Shown here one piece after another: positions 1 to 10,300 of a stretch of DNA of 64,000 bases (position 1 is its first letter; each line of letters starts with the position of its first letter). The position numbers were made by a program, and so were the translations under genes. Source of the DNA: Cantharellus purpuraceus (Eukaryota; Basidiomycota; Agaricomycetes; Cantharellales; Hydnaceae). The stretch lies in NCBI GenBank assembly GCA_025174535.1, contig JALBUN010000001.1, forward strand, positions 744,001 to 808,000, in the 5' to 3' direction. Under the pieces are notes generated by a model. It was not told the DNA's origin. It saw only the letters and a list, made by a program, of their open reading frames with translations, and searched no databases.

Positions 1-1
1 T

Positions 2-505
2 CAGGTCGTGGTCTTCGACGACGTGGAGGAAGCTCCGCCGCCAGTCCCGTTAGTATCCTAGTGTGATATTGTGACGAGCAACATGTTATAAATGCTGACT
101 ACTCTTTGTAAAGCCCCCACCCCGCGGAGCTTGTAAATAGTTCGTCTCCACGGGAAGCTATGGGTGATGCAGTTACCGACTTCACCAACCAGAGGCCATC
201 TGGAGGAGATCGGCGACACTGGGTGCTGATGAGCAGGCTCGCAGGGGTAAGCGAGTTTTACCCGCGTCGAAGAAACAGTTCTGAGCGCTATCCAGATGGG
301 TTTCACTCCAAAGACACATCCGCAGCTGGAGGCCCTCCTGGGCAAACATCTCCGCCAGCAAGTGGGATCGCGCAGCTTCACAGAAGAAGCCGTCATCGCT
401 AACCTGATAGAGGAGTTGTTCCATCCGCAAGGTGATGGAGCTGGCAGTCGCCCGGAAGACCGTCCAGGACCGAGTGTGAACATCCCTGGTGCGTGGGGTG
501 TGTGA
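2..505 (+). CDS. 3' end of an unidentified protein-coding gene (partial)
   Basis: Three exons can be joined in one frame. The first runs from the window edge to about 48 and ends in an acidic, proline-rich stretch (FDDVEEAPPPVP). The second is 114-247. The third is 296-505 and ends at a TGA. The introns are 49-113 (GTTAGT...AAG, branch-like GCTGAC) and 248-295 (GTAAGC...CCAG, branch-like CTGAG), both of typical basidiomycete length. The last exon contains PKTHPQLEALLGKHLRQQ and a glutamate-rich helix-like stretch (TEEAVIANLIEELF). I do not recognise the family, and most of the gene lies outside the window. The plus-strand reading is preferred over the overlapping minus-strand frames because both splice sites preserve it. 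Confidence 0.5.
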
Positions 506-727
506 AGAAGACGACGGTTGAGCGAGGCTGTACGAGTATACGTGTTATTGTTCTGCTTTCTATCTATTGTTCTGGCTATTTCTTAGCATGGTGGTGTACA
601 GTATTGTGAAAATGAAACCGCTTGCGCTTTCTAGTTTTTTTTACCTGTATACCTGTGAAAAATCACGTGTTATTCTCCTCACGGGAGGCCGGTAGGCGTC
701 TCGCTTTTTCGCGTGCAACCACCACCA
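506..727. other. Intergenic spacer / promoter of the carnitine carrier gene
   Basis: No open frame is supported here. The stretch holds the likely 3' end of the upstream gene (T-rich, with AT-rich runs near 550-650) and the promoter of the carrier gene, including a CACGTG core at 664-669. Confidence 0.5.
664..669. promoter_or_regulatory. E-box CACGTG upstream of the carnitine carrier
   Basis: A CACGTG palindrome lies about 60 bp upstream of the proposed ATG at 728. This is the core site for class B bHLH factors such as Cbf1-like proteins. The function is inferred from position and motif only. Confidence 0.35.
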
Positions 728-2100
728 ATGGTCAGTGTCTTTCAATTATTGGTATGGCTGTTGTCGTTTAACTCTGCTTTGGTAAGAGTGCAGACGAAGC
801 AAAGTCGGTGGAGTCTGCTGCTGCCAAGGGCACTGCGAATTCCATAAAGGCATTCGTTGCGGGTGGTTTCGGAGGCGTGTCTGCTGTTCTAGTTGGTGCG
901 TGCGCATTCGAGGTGGTTTGGGGACGTGCATTGACTTTGGGGGACGGCCAGGACATCCCTTTGATTTGACGAAGACGCGGCTGCAGACCGCTCAGGCTGG
1001 AGCATACACTGGTGCATTGGATGTTGTGCGGAAGGCATTGGCTAGGGATGGTGTCACTGGGTATGTCCCGTGCTTTTTGAATATCCTTGTTCACCTTCAA
1101 TAGTTGTGGTACAGGCTTTATAGAGGCGTTGTCCCTCCATTGCTTGGCGTAACGCCGATTTTCGCGGTTTCATTTTGGGTGTGTTTCTTGAAGTATTCCT
1201 TGGATCTATAAACCCTCATACTAAGAAACAATCCCCCTAGGCATATGATGTTTCCAAGAACCTAGTCTATGCCGTCACACCTAATCGCAAGTCATCCACT
1301 CTAAGCATCTCCGAGCTCGCCGCTGCAGGTTTCCTCTCTGCCGTTCCAACAACCCTTATCACTGCCCCTGTTGAACGTGCCAAGGTGCTCTTGCAGGTTC
1401 AAGGTCAGGGCTCTGGGCAAAAGTACAAGGGCGTGTGGGATGTCTTCAAGGTTCTGTATCGCGAAGGCGGCGTGCGCAGCATCTTTCGTGGAACTGGAGC
1501 TACCCTGGCAAGAGACGGACCTGGAAGTGCGGCGTGAGTCGTATAATGAGGACTATATCTCTTTTATGGCTAGTTCTCATGACATGTATAGATATTTCGC
1601 TGCATATGAAGTTGCAAAAAAGGGACTGACACCAGCTGGGTCTGACCCCTCCCAACTCAACCTGGGAGCAATTATCGCCGCTGGTGGCACTGCGGGCGTC
1701 GCCATGTGGAGTATTGCAATCCCCCCTGATGTATGCGTTCACACTGCAGCAGCCCTACGCTCCATTAACCAACTGCAACGCAGGTCCTGAAATCACGACT
1801 ACAGTCAGCACCTTCAGGCACATATACTGGATTCCTTGACTGTGCGCGAAAAACGATTGCTACGGACGGCGTCCGTGCCCTTTGGAAAGGATTTGGACCT
1901 GCCATGGCAAGGGTGTGTAATACCCTGGCGATTCCCTCACTATGTATGCTGATCATATCCGTAGGCGTTCCCTGCCAATGCTGCCACTTTCGTACGTTGT
2001 CTTAATCGATGGCCAGTTATAACGAATATATTGATTTCATTTCCTCGACCTACAGCTAGGCGTTGAAGCCTCGCGAAAGGCACTAGACAAATTATTCTAA
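728..2100 (+). CDS. CRC1: Mitochondrial carnitine/acylcarnitine carrier (SLC25A20/CRC1 type)
   Basis: An inner-membrane transporter that exchanges acylcarnitines for carnitine, linking cytosolic or peroxisomal acetyl units to the mitochondrial matrix. Nine exons were traced: 728-730, 787-895, 952-1060, 1115-1178, 1241-1533, 1592-1730, 1784-1912, 1965-1991 and 2056-2100. They sum to 918 nt, or 305 residues, the normal size for the family. Three tandem carrier repeats are visible, each with a PX[DE]XX[KR] signature: PFDLTKTR (repeat 1), PVERAKVL (repeat 2) and PPDVLKSR (repeat 3). GHPFDLTKTRLQ followed by a Y-T-G-A motif is characteristic of the carnitine/acylcarnitine subfamily. The proposed first coding exon is only the ATG, followed by a GTCAGT intron; this gives an N-terminus MSADEAK. 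The ATG-only exon is the least certain part. The gene is convergent with the unknown gene at 2253. Confidence 0.9.
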
Positions 2101-2252
2101 ATCGCTCCGGCGCTTGTTCCACGCTGTAGATCTGCATAGATATACCTGATACCAACTGGTGCGTTGCTGTACGCGGGTTCAATCGGAAACGAAAGGGAAC
2201 GAATGTGTGGCAGAAGTGCATGTGCAAGATCCAAAGATCATCTTGGACACGT

Positions 2253-3667
2253 TCACCTTCCTCGGCGTATTGTTCGACCGCGACTACCACTTGCGGCCTG
2301 ATAAATATTCTCCTTTCCTTCAGGAACTTTTGTCAATCGCGAGTTATTGACGCGTTTCCAAGGCGTATACTCATGCTCCCCCTGGCATATTGCCTTTGAG
2401 AAGCTTTCCACGCCCGCGATAACCCGCTCGCGGAACCCCGTGGAGGTCCAAGTATCAATGTTCCGGAGCAGGAAGTATACTTGAAGGATATCACTCGGTC
2501 TGTCCAAACTCCATTCATGAAACACCGATCCTGAATCCCCCGCTGGATCGGGATATGGTGCTGAGAACACCGTCTTGGTGCCACGTCAGCCAATGATATT
2601 CCACCCACATGAATTACTCACAGGGTGACCATTCTGGCCAGTGCACCAGTCCACATGGGCACGTACGGTGCCATCAGCCCATACTAACCCAAACACGCAA
2701 GCACCAATCCGTAACGAATAGAGCATGCGGGCTGCAGCCGCAGTCGCCATCCTATTCTGCCTGTAGGCATGTTCCAGCAAGTCATGTGCAGGCTTCTTGT
2801 CTTCCCAGAAACTGCTTGCAAACTCAAAGCACGGTACCTCAGGTGGCTGTGAGCATGGGGTGCTTTGGTATCGAAACAAGTGCTCCAAGTGTACTCGTGC
2901 GTGTTTGGTGATTGTTGGATGACGATTCAAGATCTTGAAAGGTGAATTCAAAGAGTGTGAGAGATAGCGGATGGTAGAAGCCTTTATGAACGTGGCACAA
3001 TCGGGGACCGCATTCTTAGGGTGTAAAACTTTATGTGCTTCACCGGAGGGTTGTCGATGAGGCTGCGGTAATGATATCGAACATTGATAACTTGAGCGAG
3101 AGTTAAGAGCAGTATCATCAGCTTCCACAGAATCCATTTGGCGCTGACACATACCGATAAGTGGATCGGTGTATTGCCGGACACCGAAAAAGATTATACA
3201 CGTTGGCGGCATAATCTGCCTCTGACCATTTCTCACCAAATCGTCGCATGCTCTGAAGACGTTGCCATGCTAGTCGAACTGTCACGAGCTCTTCAAACAG
3301 TTCATGCACTTCTGCTGAGCTATACGCGATTGTATCTGAGAAAAGGCCAGGGTTGGAAGTAAATGCACCCTGCAGAAATTCCAGGAGTTGCGGAGACACC
3401 GCGTTGATCTTTTGCGAAAAGGCTGATCCCTGAAATTAAATCAGGATATAGCAACTCTCCGCGACTGTGCAGTACCTCTTCGACCCAGGTCCTCGGCAAT
3501 CGTGCGGAGACGTTAAATACATATTCAGCATCCGCTGCCAGCTGTTCTGGCAGGTCCGAGAATGCAGCTTGTTCGCAGCCCTGATATGTAGCCCATGTCT
3601 CGAAGTGTTTAATGCTTCTCGAGACTCTAAATTCCAGATGAAAGACAGTATGGCCCAGATAGGTCAT
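2253..3667 (-). CDS. Uncharacterised protein, minus-strand member of a divergent paralogous pair
   Basis: No known domain is recognised. The reading starts at 3667 (MTYLGHTVFHLEF) and contains, in order: SIKHFETWATYQGCEQAAFS; an intron with a GTACTG donor and TTTCAG acceptor at about 3420-3475; a charged helical region ending near a GTATGT donor (about 3165); an acceptor near 3105; then VPCFEFASSFW, NRMATAAAARMLYSLRIGAC and VFGLVWADGTVRAHVDWC; and a last exon after a GTGAGT intron (about 2580-2625) with TVFSAPYPDP and EWSLDRPSDILQVYFLLRNI. These blocks recur in the same order in the gene at 3952-5386, so the two are homologues. The C-terminal tail is basic (GSRGRTIRRGR). An upstream ATG near 3840, reading MIPPGNCSSLFYV, could add an exon. 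The FGL..DGTVRAHVDW block looks like a beta-hairpin core of an enzyme-like fold, but I assign no function. Confidence 0.65.
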
Positions 3668-3951
3668 ACGTACTCAGACGCCGACATCAATCTGCTAGAA
3701 GCAGCTGTGATTGTCTTCGCAGACTCTGCGAATTTTACCACCCTCTTACCCTTGCGCAGAGGGGGCGAGGCTGGAGAGGGTGGCAACTGCGAGGGGAACA
3801 TAAAAGAGAGAAGAACAATTCCCGGGCGGGATCATCGCATTGACGCGTCTGGCTCTGCGTGACAGGACCTGTTACGCGTGACTAACACAACAAAAGACAA
3901 TAACACGCGTCGACTATCACGTGACTTGGTCTTAGCGCGAACACGAACACC
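3668..3951. promoter_or_regulatory. Shared divergent promoter of the paralogous pair
   Basis: 284 bp separate the two start codons. The stretch contains a TCACGTGA palindrome at 3917-3924, close to the plus-strand start. A short minus-strand open stretch around 3745-3840 may be an extra 5' exon of the minus gene. Confidence 0.4.
3917..3924. promoter_or_regulatory. TCACGTGA E-box palindrome
   Basis: A perfect 8-bp palindrome with a CACGTG core, 28 bp upstream of the plus-strand ATG at 3952 and within the divergent promoter. It is a predicted bHLH site; no binding evidence is available. Confidence 0.4.
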
Positions 3952-5386
3952 ATGGCTGCACTAGACAGACCTACATCCGCGTCTACTTCTCCAGACCTCG
4001 TCTCGGAATACAGTGTGGAATGGGAAGAAACTGAAAGTGATTGGCAATCTGATTCCTCTGACGATGATGAATTATCTGCGACAAAGTAAGCCGCATATAG
4101 TATTCTCTTTTGAACCACCTCATCCAGTCGTTGGCAGGTTAGCTTTGACCCTGGACTGTTTTTTAGCATGGGAATTCATCCATAACTGCAACCAGGCTGC
4201 ATATTCCGATATACCTAGCAAATATCTATATTGCCTATCCGTTTTCGATGCCAAGGACAGTGCTGTTGAACAGAACTTCCTTCCACATAAGGTGCGTTGT
4301 AGACACGCATTCCGCGCAGTGGCTCACGCACATATGGTCCTCAGCGGCTCGTGAGTGACGAGAAATATGATACAATCTTTGAGGTTTCAGGTGCAACTAA
4401 GACAACGTATGATTCCACGTTGTGTTTCTTGGCGCCATTTTGACAATTGTCTATATGAAAAGCTCTGATCCTTGGTCTCTTCCAATTCCTATAAAACCCG
4501 AGTTTGCTCTATACCCATCTTGGGTGCGCATTTCGGAAGTGTCCCAAGTCTTCCCAACGGCTGCCATATATGTTTACGTGAATGACGCCGCCATGGACGA
4601 CGTGAACTACTCTCATGTTAGCCAAGAGGCTAGGCCTCCAACGACTGCACTAGGGACATTTGATAGCAACATGAGTCCTCTCGTTCATGCAACAGTACCA
4701 TGCTTCGCCAGCACTGTCTTTGCGGCTGCATCACACATTGCTCCTCACAAATACATTACCCACAGTCAATTAAGAGGATATAATCGGCTGGCCACAACTT
4801 CCTTGTTGAGACAAGCTTACACATTAAAGGTCGACACTCCTGTCTTCGGGGTGCTGCTAATTAAAAACCTTGTTGCGATTCACATTGATTGGTATGAGGA
4901 ATGCGATGGCGTAGTGGTAGGACCTCTTGTCTTGAGTATCCACTCGGACTTATCAGTCATTTTTAGGAATTCTTCTCTGCATTTTATCCGCTCGATGATG
5001 AAGAAATAGACATCAAAACATGGGATCTGGATCAACCATCGGAAGAACGCGAACTCCTTGTTATTCTTTCGAATCTCCGAAGGCTTACTTATGATCAATT
5101 GGCGTCAATGGTTCGCCTTCAGTTTGGGTCTGTTAGACACCCCATCACACCTTGGAAATGGAATGCATCAATATTCTCCGGAATTTTGACAAAGGCCCAC
5201 TTAGTTCAATCTCCCGAAGAATCGTCTGAACAAAGATTAGAGCGTTGGCAAAATGGTCTCGAGATTCCTGAGGCAAGTGTTAGTGAACCCTTGTTGTCGG
5301 AGTCTGGGCAGGCGAGCAGACTAGAGATTTGCAAAGACTTATTGTCCCCTCCGTCGACACCAGGCGAAGTGTCGACAGGGGATTAA
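3952..5386 (+). CDS. Uncharacterised protein, plus-strand member of the divergent paralogous pair
   Basis: The proposed ATG at 3952 opens an acidic N-terminus (VEWEETESDW, SDSSDDDE) that ends at a GTAAGC donor at 4086. Later exons carry WEFIHNCNQAAYSDIP, DSAVEQNFLP, LVHATVPCFASTVFAAASHI, NRLATTSLLRQAYTLKVDT, VFGVLLIKNLVAIHIDWYEE and, after an intron at 4917-4966 (GTAGGA...TTTTAG), EFFSAFYPLDDEE and TWDLDQPSEERELLVILSNL. The last exon is 4967-5386. These match, block for block, the minus-strand neighbour (CEQAAFSDLP, VPCFEFASSFW, NRMATAAAAR, VFGLVWADG, HVDWC, FSAPYP, EWSLDRPSD). The junctions between about 4292 and 4470 could not be resolved, and the acceptor at 4137 is one of two options. The function is unknown. 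A Ser-rich C-terminal tail (LLSPPSTPGEVSTGD) is not shared with the neighbour. Confidence 0.65.
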
Positions 5387-5539
5387 ACGGATAGCATACT
5401 GTTATTCTTATTGACTTCGCCGATACCCATTACCTGTACTGCGCTCCGGCTTACGTAACTCCTTTGCTACGATCTTGCATCGATCTCTCTTCCTCATATT
5501 CCTCATATCTTTACCTGTACACCTTGACGAGTTTCAATA

Positions 5540-7198
5540 ATGGATGAAGAGTACGACGTATGGCGCTTCTGCTTCTGCCTGAGCCTCACTCATAACATAC
5601 TTCTGAGACCAGGTCATTGTTCTGGGGACTGGCCTCACAGAGTGCATTTTGTCAGGTTTGCTCTCCGTTGAGGGCAAGAAGGTTCTACACATGGACCGTA
5701 ATGACTATTATGGTGCAGAAAGTGCTAGCTTAAATCTGACTCAAGTCTGTTCTCATATCGCAGCTGAGTACCTACAGAAAGCATTGACATCGATGATTGC
5801 AGCTCTACCGCAAGTTCCGGCCATCCCAAGAGCCCCCGCAGGAACTCGGGCGGGATAGGGATTATGCCATCGATCTCATCCCCAAGTTCATCATTGCCTC
5901 TGGCGAACTCACCAAGATGCTTGTCCACACCGATGTTACTCGCTACCTCGAGTTCAAGCAAATCGCGGGGAGTTTTGTATATCGCGACGGCAGGATTTCG
6001 AAAGTCCCCAGTACCGAAATGGAAGCCGTTAAAAGCCCGCTTATGGGTCTTTTTGAAAAGAGACGTGCCAAGAAGTTCTTTGAATTCTTGCAGAACTGGA
6101 AAGAAGAGGACCCTGCAACACACCAGGGTAAGCAAACACAGTTGACCATGTCATCAATAGCCTGACCTCCATACAGGAATTGACCTCGACAGGGACAGCA
6201 TGAAGACCGTCTATGAGAAATTTGGTCTTGAGCCTGGCACACAAGACTTCATTGGCCACGCAATGGCGTTGCACCTGGACGACGAGTACGTCCCGTTTAT
6301 GGGACAATACATTTAGTTCTAATGTCTTTCTCCTCAGCTATATAACCAAACCTGCCCGACCAACTTACGAACGCATTGTTCTCTACACCTCATCAATGGC
6401 ACGTTATGGCAAGTCGCCGTACATATACCCTCTCTATGGTCTCGGAGAACTCCCTCAATCCTTTGCTCGGCTAAGCGCTATTTACGGTGGTACCTACATG
6501 CTAGACAAGAAGATTGATGAAATTGTCACGGATTCCGATGGCAAATTTGTCGGTGTCAGGAGTGGTGACGAGACCGTCAAGGCGAAACAAGTCATCGGCG
6601 ACCCGAGTTACTTTGGCGCAGGCCAGGACGGTGGCAAAGTGCGTGTGATAGAGGAGAAAAAGGTAGTCAGGGCCATTTGCGTCCTCAAGCACCCTATCCC
6701 GGGAACAGATGACAGTGACTCTGTACAAATCATCATTCCACAGAACCAAGTCAACAGGCGGAATGGTGAATCATCTATCCGTACTTTTTTGTCTTTGCTT
6801 ACACTTGTCCAGACATCTACATCGCTATGGTTTCTTCAACCCACAACGTTTGTGCTAAGGACGTCTACGTTGCGATTGTCAGCACCATTGTCGAAACTGA
6901 CAAGCCTGAGCTTGAAATCGCTCCCGGTCTTCAGCTCCTGGGCAACATCTACGACAAGTATGTTGAATTGAGTGTATTGATATTGAGATTGTAATTGAAC
7001 ACTGCCTACAGATTTGTGTCCGTGACACCCCTGTATACCCCTACTTCTTCTGGACAAGCTGACCAGATCTTCATCACTCGTTCATACGATGCCACATCTC
7101 ACTTTGAGACTGTCGTTGATGACGTGCAGGATGTATGGAAGAGGGTTGTTGGTAAAGACCTCGTCCTTAAGAAGAGAGAAGTTGAGGTCGAGCAGTAA
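5540..7198 (+). CDS. GDI1: Rab GDP-dissociation inhibitor
   Basis: Extracts prenylated GDP-bound Rab/Ypt GTPases from membranes and recycles them through the cytosol; essential in fungi. Seven exons were traced: 5540-5557, 5613-5744, 5803-6127, 6177-6285, 6338-6765, 6813-6957 and 7012-7198. They give 1344 nt and 447 residues, matching the usual family length of about 440-450. The N-terminus [20 protein letters not shown] is the diagnostic GDI/REP start with its dinucleotide-binding-like glycine motif. [15 protein letters not shown] is the next conserved block. [24 protein letters not shown] (the Rab-binding platform of GDI) and [13 protein letters not shown] are also present. The gene is convergent with RAV1; 117 bp separate the stop codons. 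No break or oddity was seen. Confidence 0.95.
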
Positions 7199-7315
7199 AC
7201 GTTCCTTGTCTGTCATCTTAGTTGTTGGATACTAAACCCGTGCTACTCTTCCTCCACTAACAAGCAAACTACATTACGTTCACAATCGTTTTTTTTGTCT
7301 TGCATCAGCGTGAAC

Positions 7316-10300
7316 CTAGAAAAATGCATTCATGTCGAACTCCGGCACTGAGACATCCTGCTTCGCGGTCTTCATAAGACTACCTAGACCCGCATGACGT
7401 TCTGAGCCATCCATATCATCGTCTGTTCGGTCTGGAGACTTTATAGGTTCTTCCTGGATAGTTGTAGGGTGTTGTTGATACTCGGTAGGTGATGCCGGCT
7501 CGGTCGGAGGCAACGACGGAATGTCCATGTCAATGATGATGGAGGATTTTCTTCTGGCATATGAGCCAAACGGCCGATGGCTGGTCGGTAATGGTAACGG
7601 TGGCTGACCAATGACCGTTTCTGAAGTGGTTGGCGGCTGCCACATCCTACGAGGTGTTGGACGCTCAAATGACCACGACGTTGTAAGGTCAAGCGCCAGC
7701 GCGTGGCAACCTTTTGCAGACAATACATGATTAAGGACAAAGATAGGGACGGTGGAAAGGCACTCACCCATGCGACAGAAAACTCGTGCCATCTGCAGTA
7801 CGAAATTAAATTCAGTGCGACCAGAGATCTCGCTTGTCCCTTTAGCCGTCTGCAATGTCATTAACTTCAACTGGGAAAACAAAAGGGCCAGACTCGGATC
7901 GTCGTAGTGTGGATCTCCTATTTCGGCGATCGTGATGTTCAAGTTCGAAGCAAGTTCGGTAAGAGGGGTCTGCGAAAGCGCGGTTACTGAGTGTAGTAAC
8001 TGACACGCTATGGAAACTTACCAACAGCACTCGGACAGCTAGATCACGGCGGTGTTGCTTCCAAAATGCCCAACTGCCGAGCCATCGATTCCCTTCCTTA
8101 AAAGCCAGGGGTACCACAACTGTTTGGAGGAGTCCTTGAAAGACAGGTCCATTGTCACCCTGCTCAACGACACGGGCAAGGGCAATCGCGAGCTGGATAT
8201 CTGCGAGATTCTTGACGCAAACATTGACAGCATCCTTCAAGCTTCCACCTAAGAGAAAGAAGGCGGCAGCGTAGGCTTTCCAAAGACGGCATTAGCAAGA
8301 GATATATGAGCATGTGGCGTGACAATGTACCAAAGCGCTGTTTGCTTAAGAGTGCGTACGCATTCTTGAGCGCTGCAGTCTTCCAACGCTGTTCTTGAAA
8401 GTCGTTTGCGAGGAATTTGAGCATGACCACTTGTTCTTTGTGCCATGCTGCCTGCCGCCAGAGTCCGTGCACCAGGCGAACCTTTCCAAGGGAAAAATAA
8501 TAAAGAGAGCATGCAGTAGGATCTCGAGCGTCCCCTGACATGTATTCATTGCGTGCAATGACTTCAATGTGGTTCCTCTGCAACAATTTAGGACAGGCCG
8601 GTCAAGCGAAGGCACAATGGAATGACGCACTAAGGCTTCTGTCGATTCCATCCAGATATAGACACCAAGCGCCTTAGCGTCGTCCCATGTCATTTTACCG
8701 CCGCAAGCAGCCGTGGAAGCCGCAAGTAAAATTTCCTGACTCTGACTATGAGAGGCCCAAACCATGTCGCGGTAGCGTATACGGACACGTCCCTTTGGGG
8801 CCCGTTCTGTGAACTTCGAGGAAACTGCCCGCTGGTTAAGGATGTAGAAGGATCTCATGGAGATCAGATAGCGAAGTCCGTTGGAATCTAGAGCACGTCG
8901 CTGCTCGTCGACCTATAAGAGACTCAGTTATATAATCCGGACCTTGGCTTGAATATCTACTTCGAGTGTTGTTTGGATCAAGACAATTAAATGGGCTTGT
9001 TCATTAGGCGTAAGTCCCGGCACTGGACCGGTCTCCAAAAGTTTCATGAGGCGTTCGACCAAACTCCGTGAAAACACCTGATCATCCTGGCTAATTTTGT
9101 CATGAGCAAAGGACCGTGGTGGCAAACGGAAATAAATAAACCTTTCAGACCCAAGACTATCGTCAAAAAGAGTTGTACATTGCGATCTGTTACCGTCCAG
9201 TGACTGCAGGATCAGTAATTAACAAGCAGTGTGAGGCATGGCGGCAGAAGAAGAATGCGTACGACATGAGTATCTCGACGTTGCCAGAATTCGTCTACCT
9301 GCAGTGACCGTATAGCCAAGGTCTGAGACCGATTGACTAAAGCATCTTCTAAGGCAATCTTGAGCCGCACAATAACCTTCTTCACCAGCTCCAGCTTCTC
9401 TAAGGCCAAATCAGTGTATACACCAAGTATAAAGGCCATATCACGTACCCCAAAGCAAGCATTGAAGCAACATCTGAGGATGATAGTCGACTAAAGGACC
9501 GTTATGAGCAGCCACAAGTTCAAACAAGGTCTTATTCCCATCATTATCCACCATCTGGCCAAAGTGGAACATGTGTGGACCAGCAGCAACTAGTAATGAG
9601 CCTCCAGATAGCCATATGGAGTCGCAGATAGAATATGGTGTCAAACTCCAACTCAAAATTCAACTTGGCATTCAATCAAATACGACAAAGGAACTTACTG
9701 GGAAATTTCCACTCTGCCAAAAATACCCCAAGCAGGTTCTTCTTCAAAATATGTCATACGTTGCTGGCAAAGAAGGACAACATGATGAGCATAACCGACA
9801 GCCAAGATAGACTGAGAGTCAGCAGTTGATGTCCAGTCGAGATCGTCGATAGGGTCTGCACTGCTGAACATCTATGTCAACAGCTTAAACCAGAAGAAAC
9901 AAAGAACATTAGAGGCGTACCTGGACACTTGCTGGTACTCGAGCCCTGAAGAGAATTCGGACTCTTTGGAGTCCCATATCGTCAGTTCTTCCCCATCAGG
10001 ATGCGGGACAACTGAAATACAAGTTTTAAGAATCACAGCAGAAAAGCAACCAGCTCTTCAGCTTACCCAAAACAGTCTTCTTCGCAGAGCTGCATCTCGC
10101 CATTCGTATATCCTTTCGATTGGTATGCACCAAGCCGGTGCATTGCCATTTTCCTCGATTATTTTCCAAGGTAGTTGATGTGTCAGGATCTGGTATCCAA
10201 AAGGCCAGTTCCCCTTCAGTGGAGACGCTGACAAGCACGTCGTGTTGTGTAGATGGAGCATGCGAACTCCAAGCCATCGAGTCTACCGGGAGAATGAATC

